Source: Clostridium sp. (lineage in GTDB: Bacteria; Bacillota; Clostridia; Lachnospirales; Lachnospiraceae). From it: a stretch of DNA of 20,450 bases. A program made the position numbers and the translations under genes. Below the pieces are notes generated by a model that made no database searches, was not told the origin of the DNA, and saw only the letters and a list, made by a program, of their open reading frames with translations. The stretch is taken from the NCBI GenBank assembly GCA_023664325.1, contig JAMPFS010000046.1, positions 1 through 20,450 of the forward strand, read 5' to 3'. Below, one piece after another: positions 1 to 7,791 of the stretch (position 1 is the first letter of the stretch; the number at the start of each line of letters is the position of its first letter).

Positions 1-37
1 AGAAGCTTATTTTCTGCATGATTTGTGCGAATTATTT

Positions 38-1915
38 TTACCTTTCAGAACTGTCTACGGTATCCTCAAAGAATTCCAGCATGGTTTCTTCCGTCTCATC
101 CGCTTCTTCATAATCTGCCTCTAATCCCATATAGGGAAGAATATTTGAAAACATTTCAGACATAACCGGCGCCGCTATCGTTCCACCATAATAAATGCCA
201 ACCGGCTCGTCAATCATGATAATCCCAATAATCTGTGGGTTATCCGCAGGCGCAAACCCCAGAAAGGATGATATATATTTTGCATTTCCTCTTGGCAGCT
301 TTTCAGATGTCGCTGTTTTACCGCCCACACGGAATCCCTCTACCTGCCCCTTACTGCCGGAACCCTCTGCTACAACTGCCTCTAAAAGCTCCTTCATGGT
401 TTCCGAGGTTTCCTTCCGAATCGCATTTTCCTTTTCCGGAAATTGGAACGTTTTCGTCGTATTCCCATTTTCATCTGTCGCCCAAAGCCCAAAATGCGGC
501 GTGACTAAAGTTCCTCCGTTTACAACAGCGCTGGCAGCCCGCAATAATTGCAGCGGCGTAATCTGAAAGGACTGCCCAAAGCTCATGGTCGCCAGTTCCA
601 CAGCCCCCACATCTTCCTGCTTGTGCATAATAGAAGATGCTTCACCAGGCAAATCCACCCCCGTCTTTTCAAATAACCCAAGCTTTTTATAATTTTTGTA
701 CATATTGGCTGCACCGACTCTCGCTCCGACATCCATAAAAACCGGATTGCAGGAATTCATAATCCCCTGCTTAAAGGTCTCCGAACCGTGGCCTCCCACT
801 TTATGGCACCGGATTCTTCTATCCTCTACGACCCGAAATCCGGGGCAGGAAAACGTATCCTCCACTTTCACAACATTTTCTTCCAGTGCGGCTGTCGCTG
901 TCACAATTTTAAAGGTAGATCCCGGCTCATAGGTATCATTAATACAAAAATTACGCCACATATTATTCAGTGCATCCTGCTTTTGCTGTTTGGTGGATTT
1001 TTCCGTTGTTTTTTCATCCGTTTCCTTCTCATTTTCCTTCTCCCCTGTATTCTCACTGCTGTCTTCCTCCTCAAGCGGAGTGACATATAAATCCTTTACA
1101 TCCACTAAAGTATATGGTTCATTTAAATTATATTCCGGTACGTTTACCATTGCATATATTTCTCCATTTTGCGGATTCATCAAAACCACGGAAACCCGTT
1201 TTGCCTGTTTTGCTTTCAGTACTTTTGTCGCTGCCTGTTCCGCATAAGTCTGCATATTTACATCTATTGAAATATATAAATTATTGCCTGCTACCGGCTC
1301 TAATCTGCTCTCGGCTTCATTTTCTATCTCTATTCCATGCGCATCTGTCAGCGTCAAAATACTGCCGGGGATCCCGGCTAATACATCCTCATAGGCAACC
1401 TCAAGCCCCACAATCCCCTGGTTATCCGATCCGGTAAAGCCTAACACCTTACTCGCAAGGCTGTCATATGGATAATACCGTTTGTAATCCTCATCAATCA
1501 TAACGCCATCCAGGTTAAGTTCCCGCAGGCTGTCCGCTTTCTCCTTATCCACATTACTCTTGATTTTTTCCCGCATGGTATGCGCCTGAACCTTTTTGCG
1601 TACATCCGCTTCCTCTAAATCCAATATGCGGCAAAGCGCGCTTACCACCTGATCCTCATCCGTAATCTGGGAATGGATAACCGATATGGAACTCACAGGT
1701 TTATTTCCCGCTAACTCCACACCGTTTCTGTCATATATAATTCCTCTTTTTGCCTTTATGCTCCGTTCTCTTTCATGAAGAGATTCTGCTTTTTCCAGAT
1801 AAAATTCTGATTTTGCGAGCATTAAATACGAAAGCCTTCCAACCAAAAGACAAAGTATCGTAACCATGCCAATCGCAATCACAAAAATTTTTTTTCTGGT
1901 AAAAGTCTTTACCAT
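38..1915 (-). CDS. spoVD: Class B penicillin-binding protein (SpoVD-like transpeptidase)
   Basis: Peptidoglycan D,D-transpeptidase of 625 aa anchored in the membrane by one N-terminal segment (about residues 9-30) after a short basic cytoplasmic tail. A dimerisation domain follows (RGIIYDRNG near residue 58), then the transpeptidase domain with SxxK as STFK (S333, K336) and SxN as SCN (S388). The third motif reads KTA (residues 533-535) where KTG is usual. A charged Glu/Lys/Thr-rich insertion lies at about residues 283-315, just before the WRNFCI segment. No PASTA domain follows the catalytic domain, unlike Bacillus SpoVD. It is the fifth gene of the cluster, which matches the Bacillus order mraZ-rsmH-ftsL-pbpB-spoVD; the spoVD symbol rests on that order, and a role in sporulation or in vegetative division cannot be separated here. 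The start ATG at 1915 has AAGG nine bases upstream and its own candidate promoter at 1983-2011. Confidence 0.88.
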   Translation of the reverse strand: MVKTFTRKKIFVIAIGMVTILCLLVGRLSYLMLAKSEFYLEKAESLHERERSIKAKRGIIYDRNGVELAGNKPVSSISVIHSQITDEDQVVSALCRILDLEEADVRKKVQAHTMREKIKSNVDKEKADSLRELNLDGVMIDEDYKRYYPYDSLASKVLGFTGSDNQGIVGLEVAYEDVLAGIPGSILTLTDAHGIEIENEAESRLEPVAGNNLYISIDVNMQTYAEQAATKVLKAKQAKRVSVVLMNPQNGEIYAMVNVPEYNLNEPYTLVDVKDLYVTPLEEEDSSENTGEKENEKETDEKTTEKSTKQQKQDALNNMWRNFCINDTYEPGSTFKIVTATAALEENVVKVEDTFSCPGFRVVEDRRIRCHKVGGHGSETFKQGIMNSCNPVFMDVGARVGAANMYKNYKKLGLFEKTGVDLPGEASSIMHKQEDVGAVELATMSFGQSFQITPLQLLRAASAVVNGGTLVTPHFGLWATDENGNTTKTFQFPEKENAIRKETSETMKELLEAVVAEGSGSKGQVEGFRVGGKTATSEKLPRGNAKYISSFLGFAPADNPQIIGIIMIDEPVGIYYGGTIAAPVMSEMFSNILPYMGLEADYEEADETEETMLEFFEDTVDSSER

Positions 1916-1982
1916 ATCCTGCGACCTTATGCCTTTTTTTTATCATATTATCCACTTTTTCAACTTATGCGTAATCTGTATC

Positions 1983-2011
1983 ATTTTATGGCGAAAGCCA
2001 AACTTTTACAA
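1983..2011 (-). promoter_or_regulatory. Candidate promoter for the second PBP gene
   Basis: On the minus strand a -35 box TTGTAA (2006-2011) and a -10 box TAAAAT (1983-1988) are separated by exactly 17 bases. The start codon lies about 60 bases downstream of the expected transcription start. This would allow the second PBP to be expressed separately from the upstream dcw genes. No experimental support; sigma-A-type consensus match only. Confidence 0.45.
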
Positions 2012-2040
2012 ATGGACTCCACTTTTCCTGAATATAACCC

Positions 2041-2107
2041 GGGCATGGACTTCTCTCCCAATGAAATCCATGCCCTATTCAATAATCGAACCGGCTTTCG
2101 CCGGCTC
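2041..2107 (-). other. Two tandem hairpins between the PBP genes
   Basis: Two strong inverted repeats lie just after the 728-aa PBP gene. The first, 2088-2107, is an 8-bp stem (one G-T wobble on the minus strand) closed by a GAAA tetraloop. The second has 9-bp perfect arms at 2041-2049 and 2067-2075, extended inward by three more pairs after one mismatch. Neither is followed by a T run on either strand, so they are not canonical terminators. They may be a weak terminator, an mRNA stability element or a processing site between the two PBP cistrons. Confidence 0.5.
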
Positions 2108-2136
2108 TCAACAGTATGTCGTTATCCGGAAATATA

Positions 2137-4323
2137 TTATGTTTGCAAATCGTCCGGATTCTCAGTCGTTCCCTCCACCGGCTCTTCACTAGTCTGACCG
2201 CCGCTTTCTGTTGTCTGGCTGTCACCACCATCCTCGGTGGATCCTCCCTCTGACGTTCCATCGGAAGAATTGTCTTCACCCGTGCTGCCTGCTGCCGGGT
2301 TCTCACCAATCTGTTCATCCGGTACCGCTCCATCATACAATGGGCCTGCCACTTCATCACCGACCTCATCAATGTTATTGCTTTTATCTGCATCCTCCGT
2401 CTGATAGACATTCATATATGGGAGCAGATCCTCAAAAATACTCTGTGCAATAATCGTACCCAGACCGGAAGTTGACTGTTCCTCTACATGCGGCTCATCT
2501 ACCGTAACATAGACAACCACCTGCGGATTTTCAACCGGCGCAAAACCAATAAATGAAAGAATATATTTTTGATTACCGCGCGGCAGTTTTTCTGCTGTAC
2601 CTGTTTTACCGCCAATGGTATATCCCTCAACCTTCGCCTTATTTGCCGTACCGCTTTCTACCACCTCAAAAAGCGTGTTCCGCATAAATGCAGATGTATC
2701 CGAAGACACTGTCTTTCTGAGTACTGTCGGCTCTATATTGTTAATGATCCCACCGTTCTCATCGACAATCTGTTTCACCAGATGGGGTTCATAATAATTT
2801 CCGCCATTGATAACGGAACAAAATGCCGTTCCGATCTGCAGCATCGTGACTGCCGGACCCTGTCCGAAAGAAGATGTTGCAAGCTCCACAGGATTCAGTT
2901 GTTCTTTGTCATAAATCAAACCGGCTGCCTCACCCGGCAAATCCACTCCGGTTGCCTTTCCAAATCCAAATACATTCTGATATTTTGCAAATGTGGATCG
3001 TCCTTCCAGCTTTGCAATTTCCATAAGCGCCACATTGCAGGACTGCATCAACGCCTGCGGAATATTCACCTGTCCATGACCCTGATGATTGTGGCAGTTA
3101 ATGACTGCATCTTCCACCTCTAAGTTACCGCCACAAAAAAAGGTCTCATCACCCTTTAGGATGCTGTCTTCAATTGCTCCTGAAATCGTAAAAGTCTTAT
3201 AGGTAGAACCCGGCTCAAATCCATCCGAAATAATAAAATTCCGCCACGCCTTATTTAAACACACCAGCCGAAAGTCCTCATAATTCTCATTTATATTTTT
3301 GATTTTCTCCTCCGGGGAAATTTCCCCATTTTCCAGCATTGTCTTTAAATTCACCTTTTCCTCTGACAGTTCCGTTCCTTCTTCCGCATAAAAATATGCC
3401 TGATATTTCGACTCATCCTCCAACAAGTGGCTGATATAGTTTTTCTCAAACAGATAGGAAATCGTACTGTCCTCATATGGCTCATTCAGATCATAAGAAT
3501 TTGAATTTGCCATTGCCAGCACTTCACCGGAATTCGGATCCATAACAAGCACAGAAACATTTCTGGCTCCGGTCTCTGACATAAATGCATTTATCTTCTT
3601 TTCCACAATGCTTTGCGCATTGGCATCAATGGTTGATATTACATTATATCCATTGATCGGACTTTTCGTTGTCCGCTCCAATGTCATATCCTCCGTCAGA
3701 TATCCATACTGCCTCCCATTTGTGCCATTTAATTCACTGCTGTAATAACCCTCAATACCACCCTGTCCCACATTGCCGCTTACCGTAAACCCAATAGCAT
3801 GGCAGGCAAGGGATCCATACGGATAGTATCGCTCATACTCATCTTCAAACCATATTCCCTTTACATTTTTACCATCATCCGTGGCAATAAAATCCTGAAA
3901 GGGTTTTACCTCTTCATAAGAAAGCTTTGCCAGCATTTTTTTGTAGAGGGAATTGTTATCCTCTAATGCCTTGTCTATTTCTGCTTCCGTTATGTCAAAA
4001 TACTGAAGCAGCGCCTTTTTCGTGGCGCTTTTCACCTCGTCACTTTGCATAATATTTTTCGGCTCGATAATAAGATTGTATACTTTCTCGCTCGTTGCAA
4101 GCTGCGTTCCATTGCGGTCTAAAATATCGCCTCGCCGGTAAGGAATTTCAATACTGTCATAGCTTTGCTGAGCGAGTACTATCTTTTCGTATCTTTTTCC
4201 GTCTTTTTCATTAATATAAAGAATTCTTGCAACCAATGCCACAAATAGAACTGTAATGATTACAATTACTGCCAACAGTTTGTTTTGCATTCTTGCAAGA
4301 AATCTTTTTCTTTTCTTCGCCAT
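2137..4323 (-). CDS. pbpB: Class B penicillin-binding protein (PbpB/FtsI-like transpeptidase)
   Basis: Septal peptidoglycan D,D-transpeptidase of 728 aa. A basic cytoplasmic tail precedes one membrane segment at about residues 14-32. The dimerisation domain contains RRGDILDRNG near residue 63. The catalytic domain has all three standard motifs: STYK (S373, K376), SCN (S428) and KTG (K573). Residues of about 278-350 form a Glu/Lys-rich insertion ahead of the WRNFII strand. The last ~85 residues are an acidic Gly/Ser/Thr/Glu-rich tail, probably disordered and outside the membrane, in place of PASTA domains. The gene sits directly after ftsL (14-base gap) as in other Firmicutes, where the FtsI/PBP2b partner works with FtsL/DivIB/FtsW at the septum. 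The start ATG at 4323 has AGGTG six bases upstream. The pbpB name rests on family plus gene order. Confidence 0.9.
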   Translation of the reverse strand: MAKKRKRFLARMQNKLLAVIVIITVLFVALVARILYINEKDGKRYEKIVLAQQSYDSIEIPYRRGDILDRNGTQLATSEKVYNLIIEPKNIMQSDEVKSATKKALLQYFDITEAEIDKALEDNNSLYKKMLAKLSYEEVKPFQDFIATDDGKNVKGIWFEDEYERYYPYGSLACHAIGFTVSGNVGQGGIEGYYSSELNGTNGRQYGYLTEDMTLERTTKSPINGYNVISTIDANAQSIVEKKINAFMSETGARNVSVLVMDPNSGEVLAMANSNSYDLNEPYEDSTISYLFEKNYISHLLEDESKYQAYFYAEEGTELSEEKVNLKTMLENGEISPEEKIKNINENYEDFRLVCLNKAWRNFIISDGFEPGSTYKTFTISGAIEDSILKGDETFFCGGNLEVEDAVINCHNHQGHGQVNIPQALMQSCNVALMEIAKLEGRSTFAKYQNVFGFGKATGVDLPGEAAGLIYDKEQLNPVELATSSFGQGPAVTMLQIGTAFCSVINGGNYYEPHLVKQIVDENGGIINNIEPTVLRKTVSSDTSAFMRNTLFEVVESGTANKAKVEGYTIGGKTGTAEKLPRGNQKYILSFIGFAPVENPQVVVYVTVDEPHVEEQSTSGLGTIIAQSIFEDLLPYMNVYQTEDADKSNNIDEVGDEVAGPLYDGAVPDEQIGENPAAGSTGEDNSSDGTSEGGSTEDGGDSQTTESGGQTSEEPVEGTTENPDDLQT

Positions 4324-4337
4324 ATCATCACCTGAAT

Positions 4338-4820
4338 TTACTTCTCTGGTACATCCTTATACTGCTTCACATAATCAGGATTTGTAGTCTCGTATGAGAT
4401 AACCTGTCCTGTCTTTGGATAGACCATTCCAAGCTCTTTTGTCGCCACATCATACACCTTTGTCAGGTCTACGGAACTTTCCAAGCGCTTGCTGGTCTCG
4501 TTGTTTGTATCTGTCATTTCATTTAGGTTGCTCTCTAAAATGGCAATCTGTCTTTTCTGTTCTGTAATATCTGCCTGTAAGGACAGCATACTGATACAGG
4601 ACACAAATAGAAATGCAGTTGCTGTTACAAGTGCCAATGTATATTTCAAATCAAACGCTCTTGCACGTCTTGTATTTCTTCTGACTCTTTCATTTACCTG
4701 ATGCTGTTTCTTTTCCCTGTGCTCCGGCCGTTCTACCCGTTGCGGTGCCGTATTCAGCTTCCTTGCTGTATTACCTTCGATGTAATATTCTCTCTGATAA
4801 TTTCTTGAATCCAATGTCAC
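4338..4820 (-). CDS. ftsL: FtsL-like septum formation initiator protein
   Basis: A 160-aa bitopic membrane protein. A long, very basic cytoplasmic region (residues 1-59, many Arg/Lys) is followed by one membrane segment (about 60-82, rich in Leu/Ala/Val/Thr) and an extracytoplasmic heptad-like coiled coil (about 84-115), then a short tail. This arrangement and the position between rsmH and the PBP genes fit FtsL, the divisome protein that pairs with DivIC/FtsB and helps recruit and activate the septal transpeptidase. FtsL proteins are poorly conserved in sequence, so topology and synteny carry the call. The start is GTG at 4820, preceded closely by GGGG. The gene starts 108 bases after the rsmH stop; that gap holds only a small GGCG/CGCC hairpin and no clear promoter. 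Confidence 0.8.
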   Translation of the reverse strand: MTLDSRNYQREYYIEGNTARKLNTAPQRVERPEHREKKQHQVNERVRRNTRRARAFDLKYTLALVTATAFLFVSCISMLSLQADITEQKRQIAILESNLNEMTDTNNETSKRLESSVDLTKVYDVATKELGMVYPKTGQVISYETTNPDYVKQYKDVPEK

Positions 4821-4928
4821 ATTCCCCTTTTCTAAATACGTTTCTCATCCGTGTTTCCGGTACTTCCCAATTCATCAAATATTGGCGTTCTCGCCGCCGT
4901 GGTACTTTTCTATATAAATAATTACCAA

Positions 4929-5870
4929 TTATGCTTTTTCAAAAATACGAAGCTTCGCACTTTTACTTCTTCTGTTCTCCTCTAATTCTTCCTGTGACGG
5001 TAAAATTGGTTTTCTCGTGATGACTTTTCCCTTAGAAACCTTACCGCATACACATTTAGGAAAGTCGGGAGGGCATGTACAAGGATTCTCGTTGGTCCTA
5101 AAAATCCTCTTTACAATCCGATCTTCTAACGAGTGGAACGTAATTATGCAAATTCGGCCCCCCTGATTCAGCAGGTCTATCATTTGGTCGATGGATTGTT
5201 CAAGAATGGTCAGTTCCTGATTTAGTTCAATCCTGATAGCCTGATAGGTTCTTTTTGACGGGTGCCCTCCTGCAGACCTAGCTCTAATTGGTATAGCAGC
5301 TTTAATTATGTCATTAAGCTCAAATGTAGTCTCAATAACTTTCTTCTGCCTCGCCAAGCATATATGCTTTGCGATGTTTTTGGCGAATTTTTCCTCGCCA
5401 TAATCTCTGATTACCCGGTATAATTCCATTTCCGAATAGTCGTTAATTATATCTTTAGCAGTCATTTCCTGCCTCTGATCCATCCTCATATCGAGAGGCG
5501 CATCCTCTCTGTATGTAAACCCTCTCTCCGGTGTATCCAACTGATGGGAGGATACCCCCAGGTCCAAAACAATACCGTCAACACCGCTGACACCTAAATC
5601 ATTGATTACCTGGGGGGTTTTTTGATAATTGCTTCTTATAATGTCTATTTTTACTTTATCTTGATATGGTAATAGACGGGCGCTTGCTGCTTCAATCGCA
5701 GCAGCGTCCTGGTCTATTCCTATGAACCTTGCTTTACGGGACAAACGTGCGCATACATAAAATGCATGTCCTCCACCACCTAAGGTGCCATCCACATAAG
5801 TTCCGTCTTCTTTTATGTTAAGTCCTTCGATAGTCTCCTCTAACAAAACCGACTTATGTGAAAATTCCAC
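4929..5870 (-). CDS. rsmH: 16S rRNA (cytosine(1402)-N(4))-methyltransferase RsmH
   Basis: S-adenosylmethionine-dependent methyltransferase of 313 aa that methylates N4 of C1402 in the 16S rRNA decoding site. The SAM-binding motif DGTLGGGGH lies at about residues 28-36, followed by GIDQDAAA near 51-58, LDLGVSSHQLDTPERGF at about 102-118 and the C-terminal segment CICTFHSLED-like sequence (here IITFHSLEDRIVK) near 243. Length is typical of the family (about 310 aa). A Cys-rich patch, CTCPPDFPKCVCGK, near residue 265 is also typical of RsmH. The start is GTG at 5870 with GGAGG six to seven bases upstream. It lies 38 bases downstream of mraZ and is expected to be cotranscribed with it. Confidence 0.96.
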   Translation of the reverse strand: MEFSHKSVLLEETIEGLNIKEDGTYVDGTLGGGGHAFYVCARLSRKARFIGIDQDAAAIEAASARLLPYQDKVKIDIIRSNYQKTPQVINDLGVSGVDGIVLDLGVSSHQLDTPERGFTYREDAPLDMRMDQRQEMTAKDIINDYSEMELYRVIRDYGEEKFAKNIAKHICLARQKKVIETTFELNDIIKAAIPIRARSAGGHPSKRTYQAIRIELNQELTILEQSIDQMIDLLNQGGRICIITFHSLEDRIVKRIFRTNENPCTCPPDFPKCVCGKVSKGKVITRKPILPSQEELEENRRSKSAKLRIFEKA

Positions 5871-5908
5871 GTTTTCCCTCCTTCTTGTGATGATTTTACA
5901 GGCAAACG

Positions 5909-6355
5909 TCAGATCATAATTCCGAGTTCTTCAAATCCCTTTGCGATTTCATCAAAATCAATGTCTTCTACATTGTTCTGTGCATCCCATTTTTCTCTGC
6001 TCCAAATCTCTGCATGGTCGCCCATACCGACAATTGTCACATCTTTTGTGATATCCGCAAATTTTCTAAGAACCGGTGACAGGAGAACCCTCCCCTGATT
6101 GTCCACCTCCACATCATCTGCGCTTCCCATAAAGAATCTTACAAACTGTCTCGCCTGTGTATTTGTAGTTGGAAGCTTACTTAATTTATTCTCGAAGATT
6201 TCCCATTCATCATTCGGATAAGCATGTAAGCAGCCATCCATTCCTCTTGTTACCACAAAGGATAATCCTAAACGTTCCCTAAGCTTTGAAGGTACGATCA
6301 TTCTGCCTTTGGCATCCACAGAGTGGTTATATTCTCCTTTTAACCCCTTGGACAT
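5909..6355 (-). CDS. mraZ: Transcriptional regulator MraZ
   Basis: A 148-aa DNA-binding protein made of two tandem SpoVT/AbrB-like half-barrels. The repeated motif is seen as DAKGRMIVPSKLRERLG (about residues 14-30) and DNQGRVLLSPVLRKFADI (about 86-103). MraZ forms ring-shaped oligomers that bind direct repeats in front of its own operon. In E. coli it represses the dcw cluster; in mycoplasmas it activates it. Here it is the first gene of the cluster, with AGGAAGG/GGTGAGG upstream of the ATG and a matching repeat array at its promoter (6464-6507). That makes autoregulation very likely, but the sign of the effect cannot be read from sequence. Confidence 0.96.
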   Translation of the reverse strand: MSKGLKGEYNHSVDAKGRMIVPSKLRERLGLSFVVTRGMDGCLHAYPNDEWEIFENKLSKLPTTNTQARQFVRFFMGSADDVEVDNQGRVLLSPVLRKFADITKDVTIVGMGDHAEIWSREKWDAQNNVEDIDFDEIAKGFEELGIMI

Positions 6356-6463
6356 GACCTCACCTTCCTTTCTGTTTTCTTAATCCTAAGTGGGCATAGC
6401 ACGTATCCTGTGAGGATACATCGCTATTGGTGGTGTTCCTTGTGGTGTCTCCTGGTAAATCCA

Positions 6464-6507
6464 CCACAATTTACCACTGTCTACCACAATTCTCCACTTA
6501 CAACCAC
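6464..6507 (-). promoter_or_regulatory. MraZ operator: five GTGG direct repeats at 10-bp spacing
   Basis: On the minus strand GTGG occurs at 6504-6507, 6494-6497, 6484-6487, 6474-6477 and 6464-6467: five copies at exactly 10-bp intervals, one helical turn. The E. coli MraZ site is three TGGGN repeats with 5-base spacers, also a 10-bp period. The array begins immediately downstream of the -10 box, so MraZ bound here would cover the transcription start and early leader. All five copies lie on one DNA face, which suits a ring-shaped oligomer. Assignment is by pattern and position, not by a binding test. Confidence 0.82.
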
Positions 6508-6508
6508 T

Positions 6509-6537
6509 ATTGTACCCTATCAGGTTACATAATGCAA
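6509..6537 (-). promoter_or_regulatory. mraZ (dcw operon) promoter
   Basis: Minus-strand -35 box TTGCAT (6532-6537) and -10 box TACAAT (6509-6514) with a 17-base spacer. The expected start near 6502 falls inside the first MraZ repeats and gives a leader of about 145 bases. Within that leader are a GTATCC/GGATAC hairpin (arms 6403-6408 and 6414-6419) and a TGTGGTG/CACCACA inverted repeat (6441-6447 and 6462-6468). The second overlaps the last MraZ repeat and could fold in the mRNA. Confidence 0.7.
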
Positions 6538-6747
6538 GGATTAAAATTTCAAAACTGCCTAAACTTTTTCGTGTTTTTTTGTGCATTTTGTACATTTTTT
6601 CGACATTTATTTTGTTCTTTTTAACACTTTTTACACAACATATTGTTTCCATCATTCCCATTTCAGTCTATATCTTGTGTTTTGCATCCTTTTTTGTCAC
6701 TTTTTCCCTTCTTTTGCAAAAATGGTGGCGAACAGGTTCGAATTTCC

Positions 6748-6766
6748 CCACTTTTCCTCCACTTTT
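6748..6766 (-). promoter_or_regulatory. Second, upstream MraZ-type box (two AAAAGTGG repeats)
   Basis: On the minus strand AAAAGTGGAGG is followed directly by AAAAGTGGGG, so the GTGG cores (6759-6762 and 6748-6751) are 11 bp apart. This matches the form of the mycoplasma MraZ site (AAAGTGKG boxes with 3-base spacers). It lies about 240 bp upstream of the main promoter. No convincing -35/-10 pair accompanies it, so it may be a secondary MraZ site or a relic of an older promoter. The rest of the 6356-6870 intergenic stretch is A-rich on the minus strand and shows no convincing gene. Confidence 0.4.
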
Positions 6767-6795
6767 AAAAAAATTATTCCTGTATTTCTTCACAT

Positions 6796-6840
6796 AAAAA
6801 GAACAGGCAGCAAAGTTTTCCTTTGTTGCCTGTTCTTTTT
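6796..6840. terminator. Bidirectional intrinsic terminator after lgt
   Basis: A 20-bp inverted repeat with a single internal mismatch (arms 6796-6815 and 6821-6840, 5-base loop) has an A run at one end and a T run at the other, so the RNA ends in a U tract in either direction. It lies about 30 bases past the lgt stop codon and would end the ychF-lgt transcript before the mraZ promoter. Confidence 0.9.
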
Positions 6841-6870
6841 ATCAATCTATTTTGTATATTGCTCTCCGTC

Positions 6871-7779
6871 TTACTCCACTATCTGGTTTTTTAACTGCAT
6901 CCGTTTATAAATCATATAAACCGAAGCAGCCAGCACGCAGGAGGCAGCCAAAAGCTGTGATACTTTGAAGTGATTTCCCGGCAGGAACAGGGAATCGGTA
7001 CGAAGCCCCTCAATCCATACACGGCCAAGACCATATCCCCATGCATACATGGCAAACAGCTCACCATCAAATTTCTTGCGCCTTCTGTATAAAAAAATAA
7101 TGCACAGTACCAGAAGATTCCATACCGATTCATAAAGAAAGGTAGGATGCACCTGAATAAATTCCATGCCATCCACATTCAGCACATGATCTATCATTTC
7201 CTGTGTGATCATTCCACTATTTACTGACCGAAGCAGATAATTTTTTCCACCAAACCATTCCACAGGGATTCCCATCGCAAACAGGGAATCCGTATAATCA
7301 CCAAAAGCCTCCCTGTTAAAGAAATTTCCCCATCTTCCCATAATCTGTCCCACTAATAAACCCATGCAGCAGGTATCAAGCATCAGCCATGCTGACACAT
7401 TCCGCTTTTTCGCAAAGATAACCAGGGTAATCACGCCTGCAATAATACCGCCATAGATAGCTAACCCGCCACCCCGGATATTAATCATGGCAATCAGGGT
7501 ATCCTTTAAGGATCCCTTTACATAGTCATCCAAACGGAACAGCACATAATATATCCTGGCTCCAAGAATTGCCGGAATCACCAGGCAAAGCATAAAATCA
7601 AGATATAGCTCCGGATCCTGCTTTGTCCGCTTAGCCTCCTTTGAAATCAGCATATAGCCAAGAATGAATCCCAGCGCAATAATCACTCCATAAAAGTGAA
7701 TCTCAAAATTTCCAATGTAAAATCCATCCATTACATGTTTTAAATGTATTCCCAAATTAGGAAATCTGATTTCGTACAT
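6871..7779 (-). CDS. lgt: Prolipoprotein diacylglyceryl transferase Lgt
   Basis: Integral membrane enzyme of 302 aa that moves a diacylglyceryl group from phosphatidylglycerol to the lipobox cysteine of prelipoproteins, the first step of lipoprotein maturation. Seven membrane segments are expected. Family signatures visible are RGGGLAIYGGIIAG (about residues 101-114), the Lgt signature GRWGNFFNREAFG (about 148-160) and HPTFLYESVWN (about 211-221). It ends with a basic cytoplasmic tail. Length is slightly above the usual 270-290 aa. The ATG at 7779 has GGAGG six bases upstream and lies only 12 bases after the ychF stop, so the two genes are probably cotranscribed. Confidence 0.95.
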   Translation of the reverse strand: MYEIRFPNLGIHLKHVMDGFYIGNFEIHFYGVIIALGFILGYMLISKEAKRTKQDPELYLDFMLCLVIPAILGARIYYVLFRLDDYVKGSLKDTLIAMINIRGGGLAIYGGIIAGVITLVIFAKKRNVSAWLMLDTCCMGLLVGQIMGRWGNFFNREAFGDYTDSLFAMGIPVEWFGGKNYLLRSVNSGMITQEMIDHVLNVDGMEFIQVHPTFLYESVWNLLVLCIIFLYRRRKKFDGELFAMYAWGYGLGRVWIEGLRTDSLFLPGNHFKVSQLLAASCVLAASVYMIYKRMQLKNQIVE

Positions 7780-7791
7780 ACGCTACCTCCA

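Noticed and set aside
6386..6661. 91-codon open frame on the minus strand upstream of mraZ
   Set aside because: It runs through the mraZ promoter and the MraZ repeat array, lacks a ribosome binding site and has no recognisable protein features.
6729..6740. CGAAC/GTTCG palindrome resembling a Bacillus LexA (SOS) box
   Set aside because: The half sites are two bases apart; the consensus needs four. No SOS gene is adjacent.
6427..6910. Several plus-strand open frames in the T-rich region upstream of mraZ
   Set aside because: Phe/Leu/Ser-rich translations of a T-rich strand that cross the terminator; no ribosome binding sites and no family resemblance.
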